Below are positions 37,487 to 52,000 of a stretch of DNA of 64,000 bases, piece by piece (position 1 is the first letter of the stretch; every line of letters begins with the position of its first letter). The stretch spans positions 7,256,501-7,320,500 of the forward strand of contig NC_080042.1 in the NCBI RefSeq assembly GCF_012489685.1, written 5' to 3'. The position numbers were made by a program, and so were the translations under genes. The stretch is from Lotus japonicus (lineage: Eukaryota; Streptophyta; Magnoliopsida; Fabales; Fabaceae). The notes below the pieces were generated by a model. It did not search any database. It saw nothing but the letters and a program-made list of their open reading frames with translations, and had not been told where the DNA came from.

Positions 37487-40400
37487 TGTAACACCCCGGT
37501 TTCTCAACTGAGGAGTCACATTAGTTACCTAACAAAATCTAAGGACTATTTCGTAATCCTAAGAAAACACAATATATTTTTTCCCTTTTCAAAACAACTG
37601 AACATAATTGAATATATAACATAGACTTTATTCAACAACCCGTTCCCGACATAATAATAATAGTGTCTTACATCATCATGAACAAGTTTCCAAAATAAGT
37701 ACGCACACTTTAACAGTGGCGAAATAAGGTTTAAACAACAGAGTTTTCATAAGGAAAAAGAAACTCAAACATAGTCCACCAAAAAGGGAGAAGCAACTGC
37801 TTCATCCACCTCTACTCGACCGCCCACGATCACGGTCTCCGACTCGAACAGCTAAGCTTCAGCGGAAGGCTCACCATCGCCTAATAGCGTTAAGCGCCCA
37901 AACAACAAATAGCAAATAGAAAAGGGTTAACTCCATACAATTATCATGTATGAAAGAGAAAATCATGCTATTCAAATTTAACTACCTATCATGGTAAATA
38001 AACCAGCAACATAACTAAACTCATATATCAACAACCTAATCATATAACATCAATTCGGATATCGACAACCTAACATATAACATCAATTCAAATATCAAAA
38101 ACTTCAACAGTATAATATCAATTCAGATATCAATAAACCAATAACTAAAATCCAACAACATAGGGTCAGGTGTTAGTTCCCTATAATGCAACTATATGCT
38201 TCTACCAAAATGGATCGATCAGCAACGTCTCTCAAGACGGGACAATCACGCGGGACCACACCCACCTCATTGCCACTTAACGCCACTCCGGACGGGACAA
38301 TCGCGTGGGACCACACCCACCTCATCGCCACTTTAGAACATCTCGAAAGATGGGACAATCCCGCGGGACCACACCCACCTCATTGCCACTTTATAACGCC
38401 TCGAAAGACGGGACAATCACGTGGGACCACACCCACCTCATCGCCACTTAAGGACCAAAGCCTATATGCCAAGTCAGTCAACAACAATCCCCAAACCAAT
38501 GATTAATTTGGAGTAACCACATGTTATTCCTATTATCAACGAACATAACTCAATTCAATTGCATACCAACTCAGTTTAATGACAGAAACCAGTAAACGGT
38601 CGAAGCCTCTCAGAAAACGGAGACACACGTCTCAATAAGTTTACTCGGCCGAAGCCTTCAGAAAACATTTGGCACAAGCCTCAGAAACAGTCAATATAAG
38701 CAAGCATACAACATTGCAAGCATAATAATCATAATCCAATGCCAATCAATATAAACATCTTCATCTCAAACACATGCAGTGCGATAAAAGCAGGCAAGAC
38801 TCAAGGACACGCTAAAACCGAGTTACCCTTACCTTCGTGAGTAGAAGTTGGGCATGGAAGTTGTGAACCTAGAACAAGGAAACACAATCATCAACACAAG
38901 CCCTACTAGAAGTAACACTATCTAATAACGCTAATCGAAACCGGAAAGAAAGCTTTTAAAGCTTCAGAGTTCCTCTTAAGGCACGAATTGACAACGGAAC
39001 TTCGTTCGCTAAAACGAGCATAACTCGAGCTACAGAACTCGGAATGACATGAAACCAGCGCCAAAATTTCGACAATCAAAAGAGCTACGCAATGGCTCAG
39101 GTCATAGAGACTCAAAAATTATTTTTGGACACGGTACCCTAAGCAATAGGTTTCGGCCACTATGTAAAATAGGGTTTCCGAACTTTTTCTTCGGTCTAAA
39201 TCGATTCCTAGGTATTCCTAGGCGATATCTAGGCCAGGGAAACTCTCAGAAAAATTATCGGGTCGAAAACTGTCGCAGGGGTATTTTGGTCAATATTTTT
39301 AGCTCAGAAATTCAAAACTGAAATTTCGAAAAACAAATTAGATGGGGTCGACACCAACGACGATTATGACGACTAATCCTACTAACGCTAAGCTCAGTCG
39401 AGAGTTTTAAGCCCAAAGGACGGAACTTTAGCCAAAAATGGGTATTTCCTACAGAAATGAATTCCGGCGGCATTTCGGCGACATTCGGCAAAATGTAATC
39501 CGCTAAACATGCTCAGGGGCACGCAGGGAATAAGTTTAGACACTAAAATCAAGTTATTTGGACAGTTTTACAAAAAGCTCAAAACTTTGAGCACAGAAAG
39601 ACATAGAGAAAAGCGACAAAATTTAAGATCAGAAGAAAGAAATAACATCAGTACCTTGAGGCCTACGCGTAGCAACGAACAGAGCGACGATCAGGCAAGA
39701 ACCGGAAAATATCAAATCTCTTCCTTTCCTCCAAGAAGTTCACGGCCGTGTGTGTGTGTGTTGTGTGACTTTTTTTGATTTTTTTCATTTTTTGAAGTCC
39801 TATTTATAGGAAATTGAAAACGTGAGAAAATGATTATTTCGCGATTCCGATTTTTCCTACTGATTCCAACGTATTTTAGACACGATATTCTTCCCGCTGA
39901 ATCTTCTAATTCTTCAAAGAAATATCAGTATGATTTTTGGTTTTCGAGGCTTGTTTTTTAATGTTTACCGGCTTAAAATGCACTTTATGCACTTTTTGAT
40001 TTTGACCTCGGATGCAGAAACTTCCTTCTGAAGAAAGATTTGGAACGTCGATTAGAGTGGGCGTACGCGTGTGGAATCTTCGTTTGAAGCTCCGAATAGA
40101 AAAAGTCTTCATCGTAGGTTAATTTAATAGCTCTAGAAAAACCAGGGATTCAGTTTCGGCAAACCTCCCGGTATCGGAAATGAGTGTTCGTAAATTCCAG
40201 GGTTTCGTATCGAAACGCTTATTATGGAAGGATTAAGAGAAGTTCTAACATTTCTCTGAAGATTTTTGGAATTAGTTTCCCATCGTGTCTTTAAGTGCAA
40301 ATTAGTCGTTTACTAACGGTTTTGCCCTAAGGCAGAAATGAATGAAACTCGTGCCGTAGCCTATAACGACTATGTTACTATTCTTAGTCATTTCCTGAAC

Positions 40401-40524
40401 TTTCCTCTTCTTAATATTAATCCAAACATTAAACACGAGTCAAGTTCCTCTCACGCTTACACAGAATCCTATGCGTGAGCTGGAAATCATTTATCTATTT
40501 AATTCTAAAATTTTGGGTCTTACA
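37487..40524 (-). repeat. 5' LTR of the chromovirus
   Basis: Partner of 29588-32625, same length. Differences seen by eye include GGGACC versus GAGACC in the repeat block and CCGTGTGTG versus CCGTCTGTG near the R region. Confidence 0.95.
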
Positions 40525-42712
40525 ACTCCAGACGGGACAATCGCGTGGGACCACACTCACCTCATCGCCACTTTAGAACATCTCGAAAGATGGGTCAATC
40601 CCGTGGGACCACACCCACCTCATTGCCACTTTATAACGCCTCGAAAGACGGGACAATCACGTGGGACCACACCCACCTCATCGCCACTTAAGGACCAAAG
40701 CCTATATGTCAAGTCAGTCAACAACAATGCCCAAACCAATGATTAATTCGGAGTAACCACATGTTATTCCTATTATCAACGAACATAACTCAATTTAATT
40801 GCATACCAACTCAGTTCAATGACAGAAACCAGTAAACGGCCAAAGCCTCTCAGAAAACGGAGACACATGTTTCAATAAGTTTACTCGGCCGAAGCCTTCA
40901 GAAAACATTTGGCACAAGCCTCAGAAACAGTCAACATAAGCAAGTATAATAATCATAATCATCTGCCAATCAATATAAACATCTTCATCTCAAACACAGG
41001 CAGTGCTAAAATCGAGTTACCCTTACCTTCGTGAGTAGAAGTTGTGCATGGAAATTGCGAACCTAGAACAAAGAAAGCACAATCATCAACACAAGCTTCA
41101 CTAGGAGCAACACGATCTACTAATACTAATCGAAATCGTAAAGAAAGCCTCTAAAGCTTCAGAGTTCCTATTTAGGCACAAATTGACAACGGAGACTTCG
41201 TTCGCTAAAACGAGCATAACTCGAGCTACAGAACTCGGAATGACACGAAACCAACGCCAAAATTTCGACAATTGAAAGAGCTATGTAATGGCTCAGGTCA
41301 TAGAGACCCAAAAATTATTTTTGGACACGGTACCCTAACAAATAGGTTTCGGCCACTCTCAAAAATAGGGTTTCCGAACTTTTTCTTCGATCTAAATCAA
41401 TTCCTAGGTATTCTTAGGCGATATCTAGGCCAGGGAAACTCTCAGAAAAATTATCGGTCGAAAACTGTCGCAGGGGTATTTTGGTCAATATTTTTAGCTC
41501 GGAAACTCAAAATCAGAATTTCGAAAAACAAATTAGATGGGGTCGACACCAACGACGATTATGACGACTAATCCTACTAACGCTAAGCTCAGTCGAGAGT
41601 TTTTGACTCAAAAAGCGGAACCTTTGTCAGAAATGGGTATTTTGAGCAGAATTGAAGTTCGGCGGCGATTCGACGAGATTCGGCGAAATGTAATCCGCTA
41701 AACATGCTCAGGGGCACGCAGGGAATAAGTTTAGACAGAGAAATCAAGTTATTTGGACAGTTTTACAAAAAGCTCAAAACTTTGAGCACAGAAAAACATA
41801 GAGAAAAGCGACAGAATTTACGATTAGAGGTAAGGAAAAGCATCAGTACCTCGAGGCCTACACGTAGCAACGAACTGTGGGACGATCAGGCAAGAATCGG
41901 CAAAATCACTTCTCCTCCTTCCTCCTTGGAAACCCACGGCCGTGTGTGTGTGTTTGTGATGTTTTTTTTTTGTTTTTTTTTTCATTTTCTTGCTATTTAT
42001 AAGTTTTGGAAAATGCGGAAAAATGAAAATTTCGCGATTCCGATTTTTCCTGCGCATTCCTCTGTGAATTCTAAGATAGGTTCTGTGGACAGAATTCCAA
42101 AACTCAAAAGAGATTTCTTGGAATTAAATCAAACGATCCAAAGTCGGTGTAAATCGATTTTACCCGAAAAAACTACTTTTTGCAGTTGATGTCGGATGAG
42201 AAAACTTCCTTCTGAAGAAAGGTTGGAAACATCAAGAGAAATAGGTGTACGCGTGTGGAATCTTCATTTGAAGCTCCGAATAGAAAAAGTCTTCATCGTC
42301 GGTTGATTTTAGGTTTCTTGAACTATCAGTGATTTAGTTTCGGCAAACCTCCGAGGATAAGAATCGGACGTTCGTACATTCCAGGGTTTCGTATCGAAAC
42401 GCATGTCATGGAAGGATTAAGAGAAGTTCTAACATTTCTCTGACGATTTTTGGAATTAGTTTCCATCGTGTCTTTAAGTGCAAATTAGTCGTTTACTAAC
42501 GTTTTCGCCCTAAGGCGGAATTGAATGAAACTCGTGCTATAACCTATAGTGACTATATAACTATTCTTAACCATTTCCTGAACTTTCTTCTTCATAACGC
42601 TAATCCAAACATTAAACATAAGTCGAGTTCCTCTGACGCTTACACTGAATCTTCTGTGTGAGCTGGAAACTATTTATTTATTTAATTCTAAAATCCTGGG
42701 TCTTACAAAAGG

Positions 42713-43284
42713 ACCATGTGGTCCCTGAACCAAGCACATACGGGAAGACTTCTTTTAACCCAAATTTTTTATTGGGAGTACAAATCCCAAACTTTCTCTT
42801 GACATATTTATCATTTTTTCCGGTTATTGTTTAGTGTTTGGTATGGTATTCATTTCAAAGTTAATGAGGTTTTTAAAACATTGTTCTACTTGCTTTTGTA
42901 GGCCTACTGGTGTCAATTTAATTACAATTCATATTTGGCATAAAGAGTATTCCCTGCTACCATGCAATTGCTTGTATGTATTATAAAAATTGAAGCCTTG
43001 AAGATTATGTTCATCCTTGGTACAAGTAAATATATTCTTGGCTCATATTTAGTTAATTACTAATTTGAGTTAAGTGTGATTACGTCTGAATATTTCCCTA
43101 AAAGTTTGAATGTTTACAGGAAAAACAAGATTCCTGAAAACTTATAAGTATATTACTGTGCCCTTAAATGGTTCTAAGCTGTGGTCAACAAGTTCAGCTC
43201 CACCCTCTAGTCCACCCTACATGAGAAGAGCACCAGGAAGGCCCAAGAAGCAGCAGGGGAAGACTAATGATGAGCCTAGGAACT
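42713..43284 (+). pseudogene. Mutator-like transposase relic (C-terminal exon)
   Basis: Continues the DNA interrupted at 23612. From about 43150 a frame encodes NGSKLW, PPSSPPYMRRAPGRPKKQQ and a K/E-rich tail. The P-P-x-x-RR-x-PGRPKK block is characteristic of the C-terminus of MuDR-like transposases. The catalytic part is not present in the window, and the frame is cut at 43284 by a solo LTR. A few more residues continue at 44743. Confidence 0.55.
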
Positions 43285-44737
43285 TGATGACCAAAGGTTT
43301 ATTCTATATTTTTCGAGTCCTTCTTGTTTCTTTCTTTTCCTTTTTGAGTCCTTTATTGAGTTTTAAGTCAAGTTGAGTCTCCTTTTAATTCGTAATTGCA
43401 TCTGCATTAGTTTAGGTGTTTTTAATCAATTTATTTGGTCTTTTTATTAGTTTAGTTAGAGAGTAATTCTTATGGTCAGTTTTGAGTTGAAGTCCTTTGA
43501 ATTCATGAGTGTTGATTGCATATTGGGGGTTTTATTTGCTGAATTGAATGAAGGGATAATGAATTATCATGATTAATGACATGTTCCCATGAGTTACATT
43601 GTTGTTTTGATGGTTTATTGAGATTCTTTTCAAGTTTGATAGGTTTTTGATGGCTAACGATGATGGTTGACAGCTAAGTTAAGAGCCATGATGATAGGAG
43701 AAGTGGGAGTTACAAAATTGAAGAAAAAACAGATGAGTCATGCATGTGCGCCATGTATCACACGCACATGCGTGGAGGTACTGTTGGAAAAACCTGATGG
43801 CCACGCATGTGCGCCGCCTTATCCACGCACATGCGTCGTGGCCTGATCTGATGCTACGATTTTTGCGTTTTGAGCGTTTTTTGCCCACGCATGAGCGTGG
43901 AGAAGGCCACGCACATGCGTGGATGACCGCTGGAAACTCTATAAATAGGGCTTTTGAGCGCTGGAACCTCTTTTAGATATCTTGTACTTTTCTGAACAAA
44001 ACTTAGAGTTTGAGCTTCTTGGAGCTTGTGGGAGGCTTCTTGACACTCTTAATTCAGGTTTTTGTTCTTTTGAATTGCATTATGAATTCCCTAGCCATGC
44101 TTGGCTAGTTTACCTTGTACTTTGGGTGAAGTGAACCTTAGTTCTTATTATGGTTTGAACTTCTGAGTTTCTTATATGAATAAAGTTTCCTTTCTATGTT
44201 CAATACTCTCTTGAATGCATGCAAGTCTTTGGCTTTCTTCTTGCACAACGGTAGTTGGTAAGGATTAAGGGACTTGAGATTAGATTGATTTGTTTGCTAT
44301 CACTTAGGTATAAGGGTGAGAACTTATTGTGTTGGCCTGAACATAGAACAATAATTCTTCAATTGAATTGACTAGGTACTAAGGTATTAGGCTTAGCAAC
44401 CTGAGACTGAATGATTTGCTTGATTAAGGTATTAACAAGTGAAGGTAAATGCTACATCACCATAGAAGGGGTTTTAAAGTTTATATAAGGATTTGGTTGT
44501 AAGAAACATAATTGGACTAAGTGAAACTTTACCTAGGGTACTTCTTTATCTGAATTGCAATTATTGCTTATCATCAAAAGTGTGTTAAACATAACAAAAC
44601 CTCCAACTTATATTGCTTTCTTTTTCACATTCTGAACACTAAACTCTATCTTAGAATAAATTGATAAACAATTATCCTTGTGGATCGATATCTTTTTATT
44701 ACTTCGATCAATCCGTACACTTGCGGAATTGCTATCA
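43285..44737 (+). mobile_element. Solo LTR of the same family as the gag-only element
   Basis: A 1,453-bp LTR beginning TGATGACCAAAGG and ending GGAATTGCTATCA, flanked by a perfect GAACT duplication at 43280-43284 and 44738-44742. It is in the opposite orientation to, and more diverged from, the LTRs at 24354 and 28069. A TATA box (TATAAATA) is at 43940-43947. No internal region, so LTR-LTR recombination has occurred. Confidence 0.93.
43739..43922. repeat. Palindrome array of the solo LTR
   Basis: Six units of the CCACGC-NNNN-GCGTGG family with more arm mismatches (for example ATGAGCG in one copy). They end about 20 bp upstream of the TATA box. Confidence 0.85.
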
Positions 44738-44742
44738 GAACT

Positions 44743-46092
44743 CATACAAGCTAAAGAGACAACAATCTAATTTAAAACAAATTTATCTCTATTTTATCTC
44801 TTAATTAAAATAAGAGATAATCCAATTTTCTCCCAATAAATCACAAAATAACTAAAATAGTTATTTAAAATAAATATAATTATATTTTAGAGAATATCTA
44901 CAGTTATTATCTCTGAATATAATTCAAAATTTGTCTCTCCTCTAATTTTCCACCTTTATCTCATATTTTTTAATAAAAAAAATCAACCTTATATGCTTAT
45001 AAATTAAATTTAAAACTGACACCTCATAATAAATTTCAAAAATTTAAAAGTAAATTACTAAGGTTCAAAATAATCTCTGATTCCAAACAATTTTTTAACA
45101 AAAATGTATTTTGTATCCTATTTTCTCTCTATGTAAATTGAGGAAAAACCTATTTTTAATAACTAAAACCCAAAATAATTCAAATAATTAATTTTCTCTC
45201 CATAATCATGAAAATAACACAAATTATAATTATTTTTAATGAGATATGTAGATAAAATAAATAGGAAGTAAATATATTTGGTCTATTTTATCTTTTATTA
45301 TGATAGATCTTTTTCTTATTTAGGTGATTTCTATCCCTAAACTCTTATGTGTATATATATAGCCTATATAGGCTTAAAAGCATTTCATGCCCTTGATGGT
45401 CTGATGTATTAAGTTTGTGAAAAGTCGTACGTTTGTACCCTTCATGTTTCAAAAAAGTGCAACGAATGCCCTTCCGTCACTCAGACGTTAAAAAATAGAC
45501 GATGTTGCTGTTAAATGCCACGTAGGATGCTGACATGGCATGACACATCATTAAATGAAAATCAGAACTTGAACAAGGGGTGGGGGATTCGAATCCAGGA
45601 CCTTGAACTCACAAAACACGCACCTTACCATTTGATAGTTCAATAAATTCATTAATCAACATTTAATAAATTAAGATATTCATTAAAAATCCGTTGAATT
45701 GATCTTATGATTATAATATATTTTTTAAATTAAAACTTCGTACATGTGCGTAATGCACGAAAAAATTGCTAGTTATTTTCCATTCTCACATTATTCACAT
45801 GCATAAACAAATGATGAGTGACATTCGAAATTGGAGGCTAAGTTTAATAAACGAACTGGACCATCAAGTTCCATTCCATTTCATCACCTTAGATAATCCA
45901 TATAACGAAACATAACACCATTACATAATTTACATTCCATTCCATTCAATACCAATCCAAACATAGCCTGCATTTAGCTGATTAATTTTTTCTCATCAAA
46001 CTTTTGCAAAGATAATTTGAACTCAACAGTTAGCTCCCATTGGCAAATGGAACTAAGATAATGTCCAGAGGCTTATCAAAGCAGCAGATATT
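44743..46092. other. AT-rich intergenic region with a single Mutator-like end
   Basis: 44760-45350 is very AT-rich without genes. At about 45369-45530 a sequence starting GGCTTAAAAGCATTTCATGC with dispersed GTCACTCAGACGTTAA and GCCACGTAGGATGCTGACATG blocks resembles the terminal region of Mutator-like elements. No inverted partner is visible in the window. The 3' flank of the sacsin-like gene follows. Confidence 0.4.
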
Positions 46093-49000
46093 CTATGGAC
46101 GGAAAATTCTGATGGCCTTCGTAACCTGAAGCCGACAGAAGGGACACTTTGATACTGCAGAAGAACATTTCCGACACAATACATGACCACAAGGAACTAT
46201 TGTTATATCAACCTCAGCACTCAGACAAACCCGACATACCCATGCTGCTTTAGCTGTATCAGCCTCTTTTGTTGCCCTTTCAACTTTTTCCTGTACAATT
46301 GAATGTAATTTCAAACTTTATTAAACTTAATTCTATATATGCATCACAAAGTACCTAAGGAAACTATTACTTTGATCAATCATATTCGTTCTACACTATA
46401 AAACTGTCCTTAATGTCTTAAACAAATGCTAGTTAGCAGCGCATGCTTCCCCCACATAGTGTCTGATTGAATCAACACATTCGTAGGAAAACTATTGCCA
46501 GAAAAAGTGACATCTTATGACACAAGCGCATCCAAATTTCCCAATTACAAACCTATTTCTAAGATATTTGATCATGAAATCGAGACAAAAATTCAAAACT
46601 TTCATGTTTGATTTGTGATGATCAACGTCAGCTTTTGCACATCTCAAACAAGTTATGAAGTGCACATATAACACCTAAATCAGCATTAAAAAAAGAAATC
46701 ACCAACCTGCTCATACAAAAACGCTGCCTGAGATTCTTTTAGATTTTCTTGCAAATCTATCGTTCTTTGAAGTAGGGCCTTCTTCTCCACATCCATATTG
46801 ATCCCAGCAGCAGAGAGTATTTCGTTAACAGCCTGCACCAGTTCTGCAGCTGAAACTTTGCCAGACAGCTCTCTTAAAGGTGGCACCTGTTCACACAGAG
46901 AAACTTCTTAATTAGTTTAAGCAAATCAAGCATGACACACAAGAAATAGAAAATATGTTACGACAAGAATATTATGTTTCTCATATATAACAGTTAAAGG
47001 AAGATATAGGCTTCAATACAACAGCTAGCAGTTGAAAAGGATTATATGCTTCTTATTTCGTTAACCTTTTGCCAAAACTAAACAAGGAAAATGCCTTGAT
47101 CACATTGGCTCTTAAAACTATGACCAATCATATGTGTGGAAACATATTTTTCACGCATGTGTTGTTGGAAACTGGAAAGAATAAATTGCTTTTAATGACA
47201 GTAATTTAAGGTAAGAATCCTCTTTCCTACATAAATGATAGGAAAAGGTTGGAGAAGTTGAAGAGCAGACCAATAAATACTTCTAATTAGTAACAAGTTT
47301 CAAGGGCTGAACCTGAGAGTTGCTTTCTCTCCTTCCTGAACTTTCTGGGAACTCAACACGGGACCTGTTACTTCCTGGTGCAGGGCTGTCACGCAACAGT
47401 GTTTCTTTCACGGGAGTACTTGCTGACAAACTTCTAAATGAAAACACCTGTGATGAAAGGAAATCCTGCATAACCCCTGGTGCAACTTCAATCTTAAATC
47501 TGTACAGACCTTGACCTGCTGATGGTCTGACATCCTCAGGAACTTTACCATATTTAAGTTTTTCTCCATGTTGAGATCGCCAAGCCACTATTTCACCAGA
47601 ATAAAAGGGCCTCAATGGATGGAACTGCACAAGACGAGCGTCTTGTGGCAATATTTCTTTGCCAATAATATTGCTTCTTCCATTCATAGGTTCAACTTCT
47701 TTCTCATCAGAGCAAAGTTTCAAGACATTAACAACTGCAATCTCATATCCTTCAGGACAATCAAATAAGGATCCAATAGGCAATATGATAGGAGAGCCTA
47801 ATACCTGGCTAACTACAATAGCAATGAGATCCAAAATGGAAATATAAGTTGGTGGTTCAGCAATTAGAATGCAGGATCTTGATTGATTCATAAAATAAAG
47901 AGTGTGATGAGCAGAATCGTTCTCCCACTCTGGGACAACATAATCCTTCGCTGAACGTGTAATATCTACCAAATTGGGCAAGAGCAAAAACCTTGTTTTA
48001 AGATGCTTAACAAATTGCAGCTTTTCGGCAGTAGAGTCCAATAAGCATTCTATTGCATCCAATGAAAAGTTATTGAATGCAGGAACATAGCTCCGCATGC
48101 TATTGACAACAGTCCATACAGCACTTTGAAGAGATTTGGTTGATAACTTCTGTTTGATGGTCACTAGAAAAACTGACCCCACCATTCCCAAAGTCTGTAA
48201 CTTTTCATTCTTGTCTAGTTCCTAAAATCACCAAACAGAAACTTAGCAGTAAGTAAAAGACTTATCCAGACAAGGCATAGATAACTGTAAATAAGAAAAT
48301 GTATTCAAAATCTTGCTACCTCTATGACGACCTCAGACAATTTCTTGATGCCCAGGACATTACATACTCTATCAGGAAGATCTGCATGGACAAATCTAAT
48401 TCTAGATGTATCAATACATTTGACATATCGAGAGCCGTAAGAATCAATATAGACACAGGATGCCGAATGAACAAGTCTGCAGCCATCGTCAGGAACTATG
48501 GCCTCTGATTTCCAATTAGACGCATCAAATATGTTCCCATCAACAATCTGATCACAAATAAAATTCAAAATTTCCATCACAGCTCGGAGCTCATTCGGAT
48601 TTAGATGCTGATACCCACAAGCTTTCTGAAGATTTAGGAGAAGATCCTTTGCGGCAGAAAGTGTTAGGAAGTCCTGAAGTCCCAAATCTTTAAGAATCTT
48701 CACGAAGGGGAGATATACGGAAGGAAGTTCAAAAGCAAATGGAGATAAATTAATCATCAACCGAGCAAAAAGAGCATCGGCAGTCACTAGACGTGTTCCA
48801 TTTGCTACAGGAAGAAAGGCCACTTTCTGTAGCTCTGCCACATCTGGAAAAGAAAGTGATTAGAAATTCCATGGCATACCACCTGCTATCTATTTACACA
48901 CATTAGAAGTGAAACCTGTACTTAACAAGGGGTACTCTGAACTTAAAACAGAAATGAGAATGAAACCATGCTTATCGCTTAGCTATTGTGAAACCAAGCT

Positions 49001-52000
49001 CAGCTATTCTTGTCAAGGAAAGAAAAGAAGTAATATAACAGCAATACACGGATATTCAACAGTAAAAGTTAGACAAATTTTATAATAGTATAATTAAGTT
49101 GCTATATCATCAACTTAAGCACAGAAACATAGTCAACAGCCATAAGAAGAGGTCCACATATTACCAGACAATACGGACGGCTAGGTGGTGTCCTCCCAGT
49201 AATTGTATTTATTAGGATATATGACTGACTGCCATAGCTACTGATGCAACTAGCTGATTATAGAAGTTAGTAGTTAGTGTGCCTAGTTGCTATAGTGAGT
49301 TCACGGTTAGTAGTTAGAGTGTTAGAAGCTACAGCTTCTGTTGTGTACAAATACTCATTGTACCAGCATTGTAGCTTAGCTTAGTTTTCAATAATAACAG
49401 AAAAACAGATTTTCAGTTTTCCCTCTCTCTCTTTCTCTTCCCTCTGTCTAGGGTTTCTCAATATGGTATATAGAGTTTGATCCGATACCATATTCTTGGG
49501 TGGAAATTTAATGACTTGGAGGAGCAAGAAGAAGAAAGTAGTTGCCAAATCAAGCGCTGAGGCAGAATTCAGAGCCATGACTCAACGAGTTTGTGAATTG
49601 TTGTGGATGAACATCATATTGGATATTTGAAAATAAAGTATGAAGCTTCTATGAGAGTTTTCTGTGATAACAAGTCTGCTATTAGTATTGTTCACAATCC
49701 AGTCCAACACGACAAAACAAAGCACATAGAGATAGATTGACACTTCATCAAGAAATTGGATAGAGGAAGATCACAATTGCATGGTTATCAAATCGAGATA
49801 CGTATCGCGTATCGCTAGACCCTAATTTCTGAATCGTGAATCGTATCGTATCGTATATCGCGTACGTGAATCAAGAATTCGTATCGTATCGAGATACGCT
49901 AAACCAGAAATATTATTATGTCTATTAGAGTATATAATAAATAAGTATACTGTTAATATTTTAAGGTTGTTAAGTCTGTTTGACAGCTGTCCAGTACAAC
50001 TTTCACTTTCTGTTGAGTTAGTTACATAGCTTATCTTACAATAATAGAATTATTAGAATATTGTTAGATTTCAGCTTTTCTGTTTTCTCTGTTTTCCATT
50101 ATGGTATCAAGAGCAAGGTTCGATCCTTGAGACACTTCATCTATGGCTACTGGTGCTTCGTCCGGAGCTTCTTCTGCAGCTCCGTTAACCTTTTCACACA
50201 AGATTTTGATAAAGCCTGACGATTCCAATTTTCGTTCATGGCATCAACAAGTAGAAGTTGTGATTCGATCAATCAAACTGAAGAAGTTCATCGAAAATCC
50301 TGACATTCCTCCTCACTGTTCAAGATGTGGAAAATCCAGCGTTTCTGGATTGGGAGCAATAAGATTCTGCTCTTTTTACTTGGTTTGCTTCCGTCGCTCT
50401 GAGACTCTGATTTACCTACAGTAGTGAACTGCAAGTACTCATGGCAGGTTTGGGAAGAAATACTCGATTTCTTCCGAGCTCAGGATCATGCGCAGTCCAC
50501 GCAGCTTTGATCGGAGTTGAAATCCATCACCAAGGGTTTGCAATCGATTTGCGAGTATCTGTGATGAATCAAGACCAACGTAAACGCGTTGCTCTTAATT
50601 GGTGACCCTGTCAGTCATCGCGATCACTTGGAAGTGATTTTCGATGGCCTTCTTGATGATTTCACATCTTTGATGACTATTGTGTACAATCGCGAAACTC
50701 CTTGCTCTGTTTCGCAGGTTGAACCCATGGTGATTGCACATGAAGCGCGTTTTGCCAAGAAGCATCAGATTCCTGATGTTTCAGCTTCAGCGCTGTTAAC
50801 TGTTGTGAATCCTGTTCCTTCGTCCAATGCTTCTTCAAATGGAGTTTCTGGTGGAGGAAATACACAAGCCAACTATGCTTCTGGACCATAAAATGCGAAC
50901 AACTAAGAAGCAAACTCTAGTGGCCGGGTCAAGCACAGAGGCTGAATATAGAAGCTTAGCTAACACAGCATCTGAACTATTGTGGATTCAGTCTTTATTA
51001 GCTGAGTTAAAGATACCTTATGAACCTCCTACAGTGTTTTGTGACAACGGGAGCACTGTGGCTTTGACTCATAATCCTATTCTACACAACAGAACCAAGC
51101 AAATGGAGCTTGTTACACATCATTTAGGGAGAGGATATATATACCAGAGTCAGTCCTTGTATTTGCTATGTTGTGATTGATATCCTGTAACGGAACCCCT
51201 CTTTCCCCTGTTTCTCTATTCTTTCTCTGATTCTATCTTCTTCTTTCCCTATCTCTAATTCTATCCCTATCATTGGTATCAGAGCACCGATCCGGTGCAA
51301 CTGAACCAGAAAATCAAAAAGAAAAAAAATGGAAGCGTGGTGGATTTCATTCGAACAGATGTGCGAGAAGAACAAGCGAGAAGATGAAGAAAGACGCCGG
51401 CGTTTAGAAGCGGCAGCGGCGTACGAGAGACACGTCGCAGAATACGAGCGGTACATGGCGGCGTATGAGCGGTACGAGGCGAAAGCAGCGGCGGAGGCCG
51501 TGCGCATCGCCGAGGAAGAGCGCGCGGCGGCGGCGGCGCGAGAATCGTCGTTTGAACGATTCTGCACAGAACTCCCAACGACGGTGACGGTTGAGGCTGA
51601 AACTGTCGCGGTGGAGGACGTGCCGGCGGCGGAACGCGAGGCAGAGGTGCTCTCGGTGGCGGAGCGTGCGACGACGGTGAGGGAGGCTGAACTCGAAGTC
51701 GTTCCGGAGGCTGAGGGCGTTGCGGCATCGAAGGTGCCGGCGATTCAAGAAAATGAAGAAACAGAGTGTCCGATCTTTGTCCAGAAACTGCAGATCGGGT
51801 CTTCCATGGCGATTCCAGCCCAAAGCGGCGGCGAATTGGAGTTCGTTAGAGTCGTCGTTCCTCCAATTGGTGATTCCAGATTCGCAATGTTGCAAATCAA
51901 ATATCTAGGGTTTGTGGTTTCACCAATAATTGTGGATTTTGAGATTGACGGAGGAAGAAGTCCTCCAAGGAAGCCACCGGACGTGTTTCTTCCCGGCGGA

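Larger units (their letters stand above)
29588..40524 (-). mobile_element. Full-length Tekay/Del-type Ty3 chromovirus
   Basis: A 10,937-bp element with two 3,038-bp LTRs (29588-32625 and 37487-40524), TG...CA termini and a perfect ACTCC duplication (29583-29587, 40525-40529). It has a tRNA-iMet-type primer-binding site, a polypurine tract and a gag-pol region in one frame with a chromodomain at the end. I counted about seven differences between the LTRs by eye, so insertion was recent. It inserted into an older solo LTR of its own family. Two in-frame TAG codons interrupt gag-pol. Confidence 0.95.
23613..42707 (-). mobile_element. Old solo LTR of a Tekay/Del-type chromovirus, split by two nested insertions
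   Basis: LTR sequence beginning TGTAACACCCCAATTTCTCA and ending GGGTCTTACA survives in three pieces: 23613-24353, 29531-29587 and 40530-42707, together about 2,976 bp. It is flanked by a perfect 5-bp duplication, AAAGG, at 23608-23612 and 42708-42712. The pieces align in order with the 3,038-bp LTRs of the full-length element at 29588-40524, but with many more differences, so it is older. There is no internal region of its own. The interruptions are the elements at 24354-29525 and 29588-40524. Confidence 0.93.

Noticed and set aside
51166..51895. Long minus-strand open frames opposite the 288-residue ORF
   Set aside because: Proline/arginine/serine-rich translations typical of the antisense of a GC-rich coding region; the element's orientation and primer-binding site favour the plus strand.
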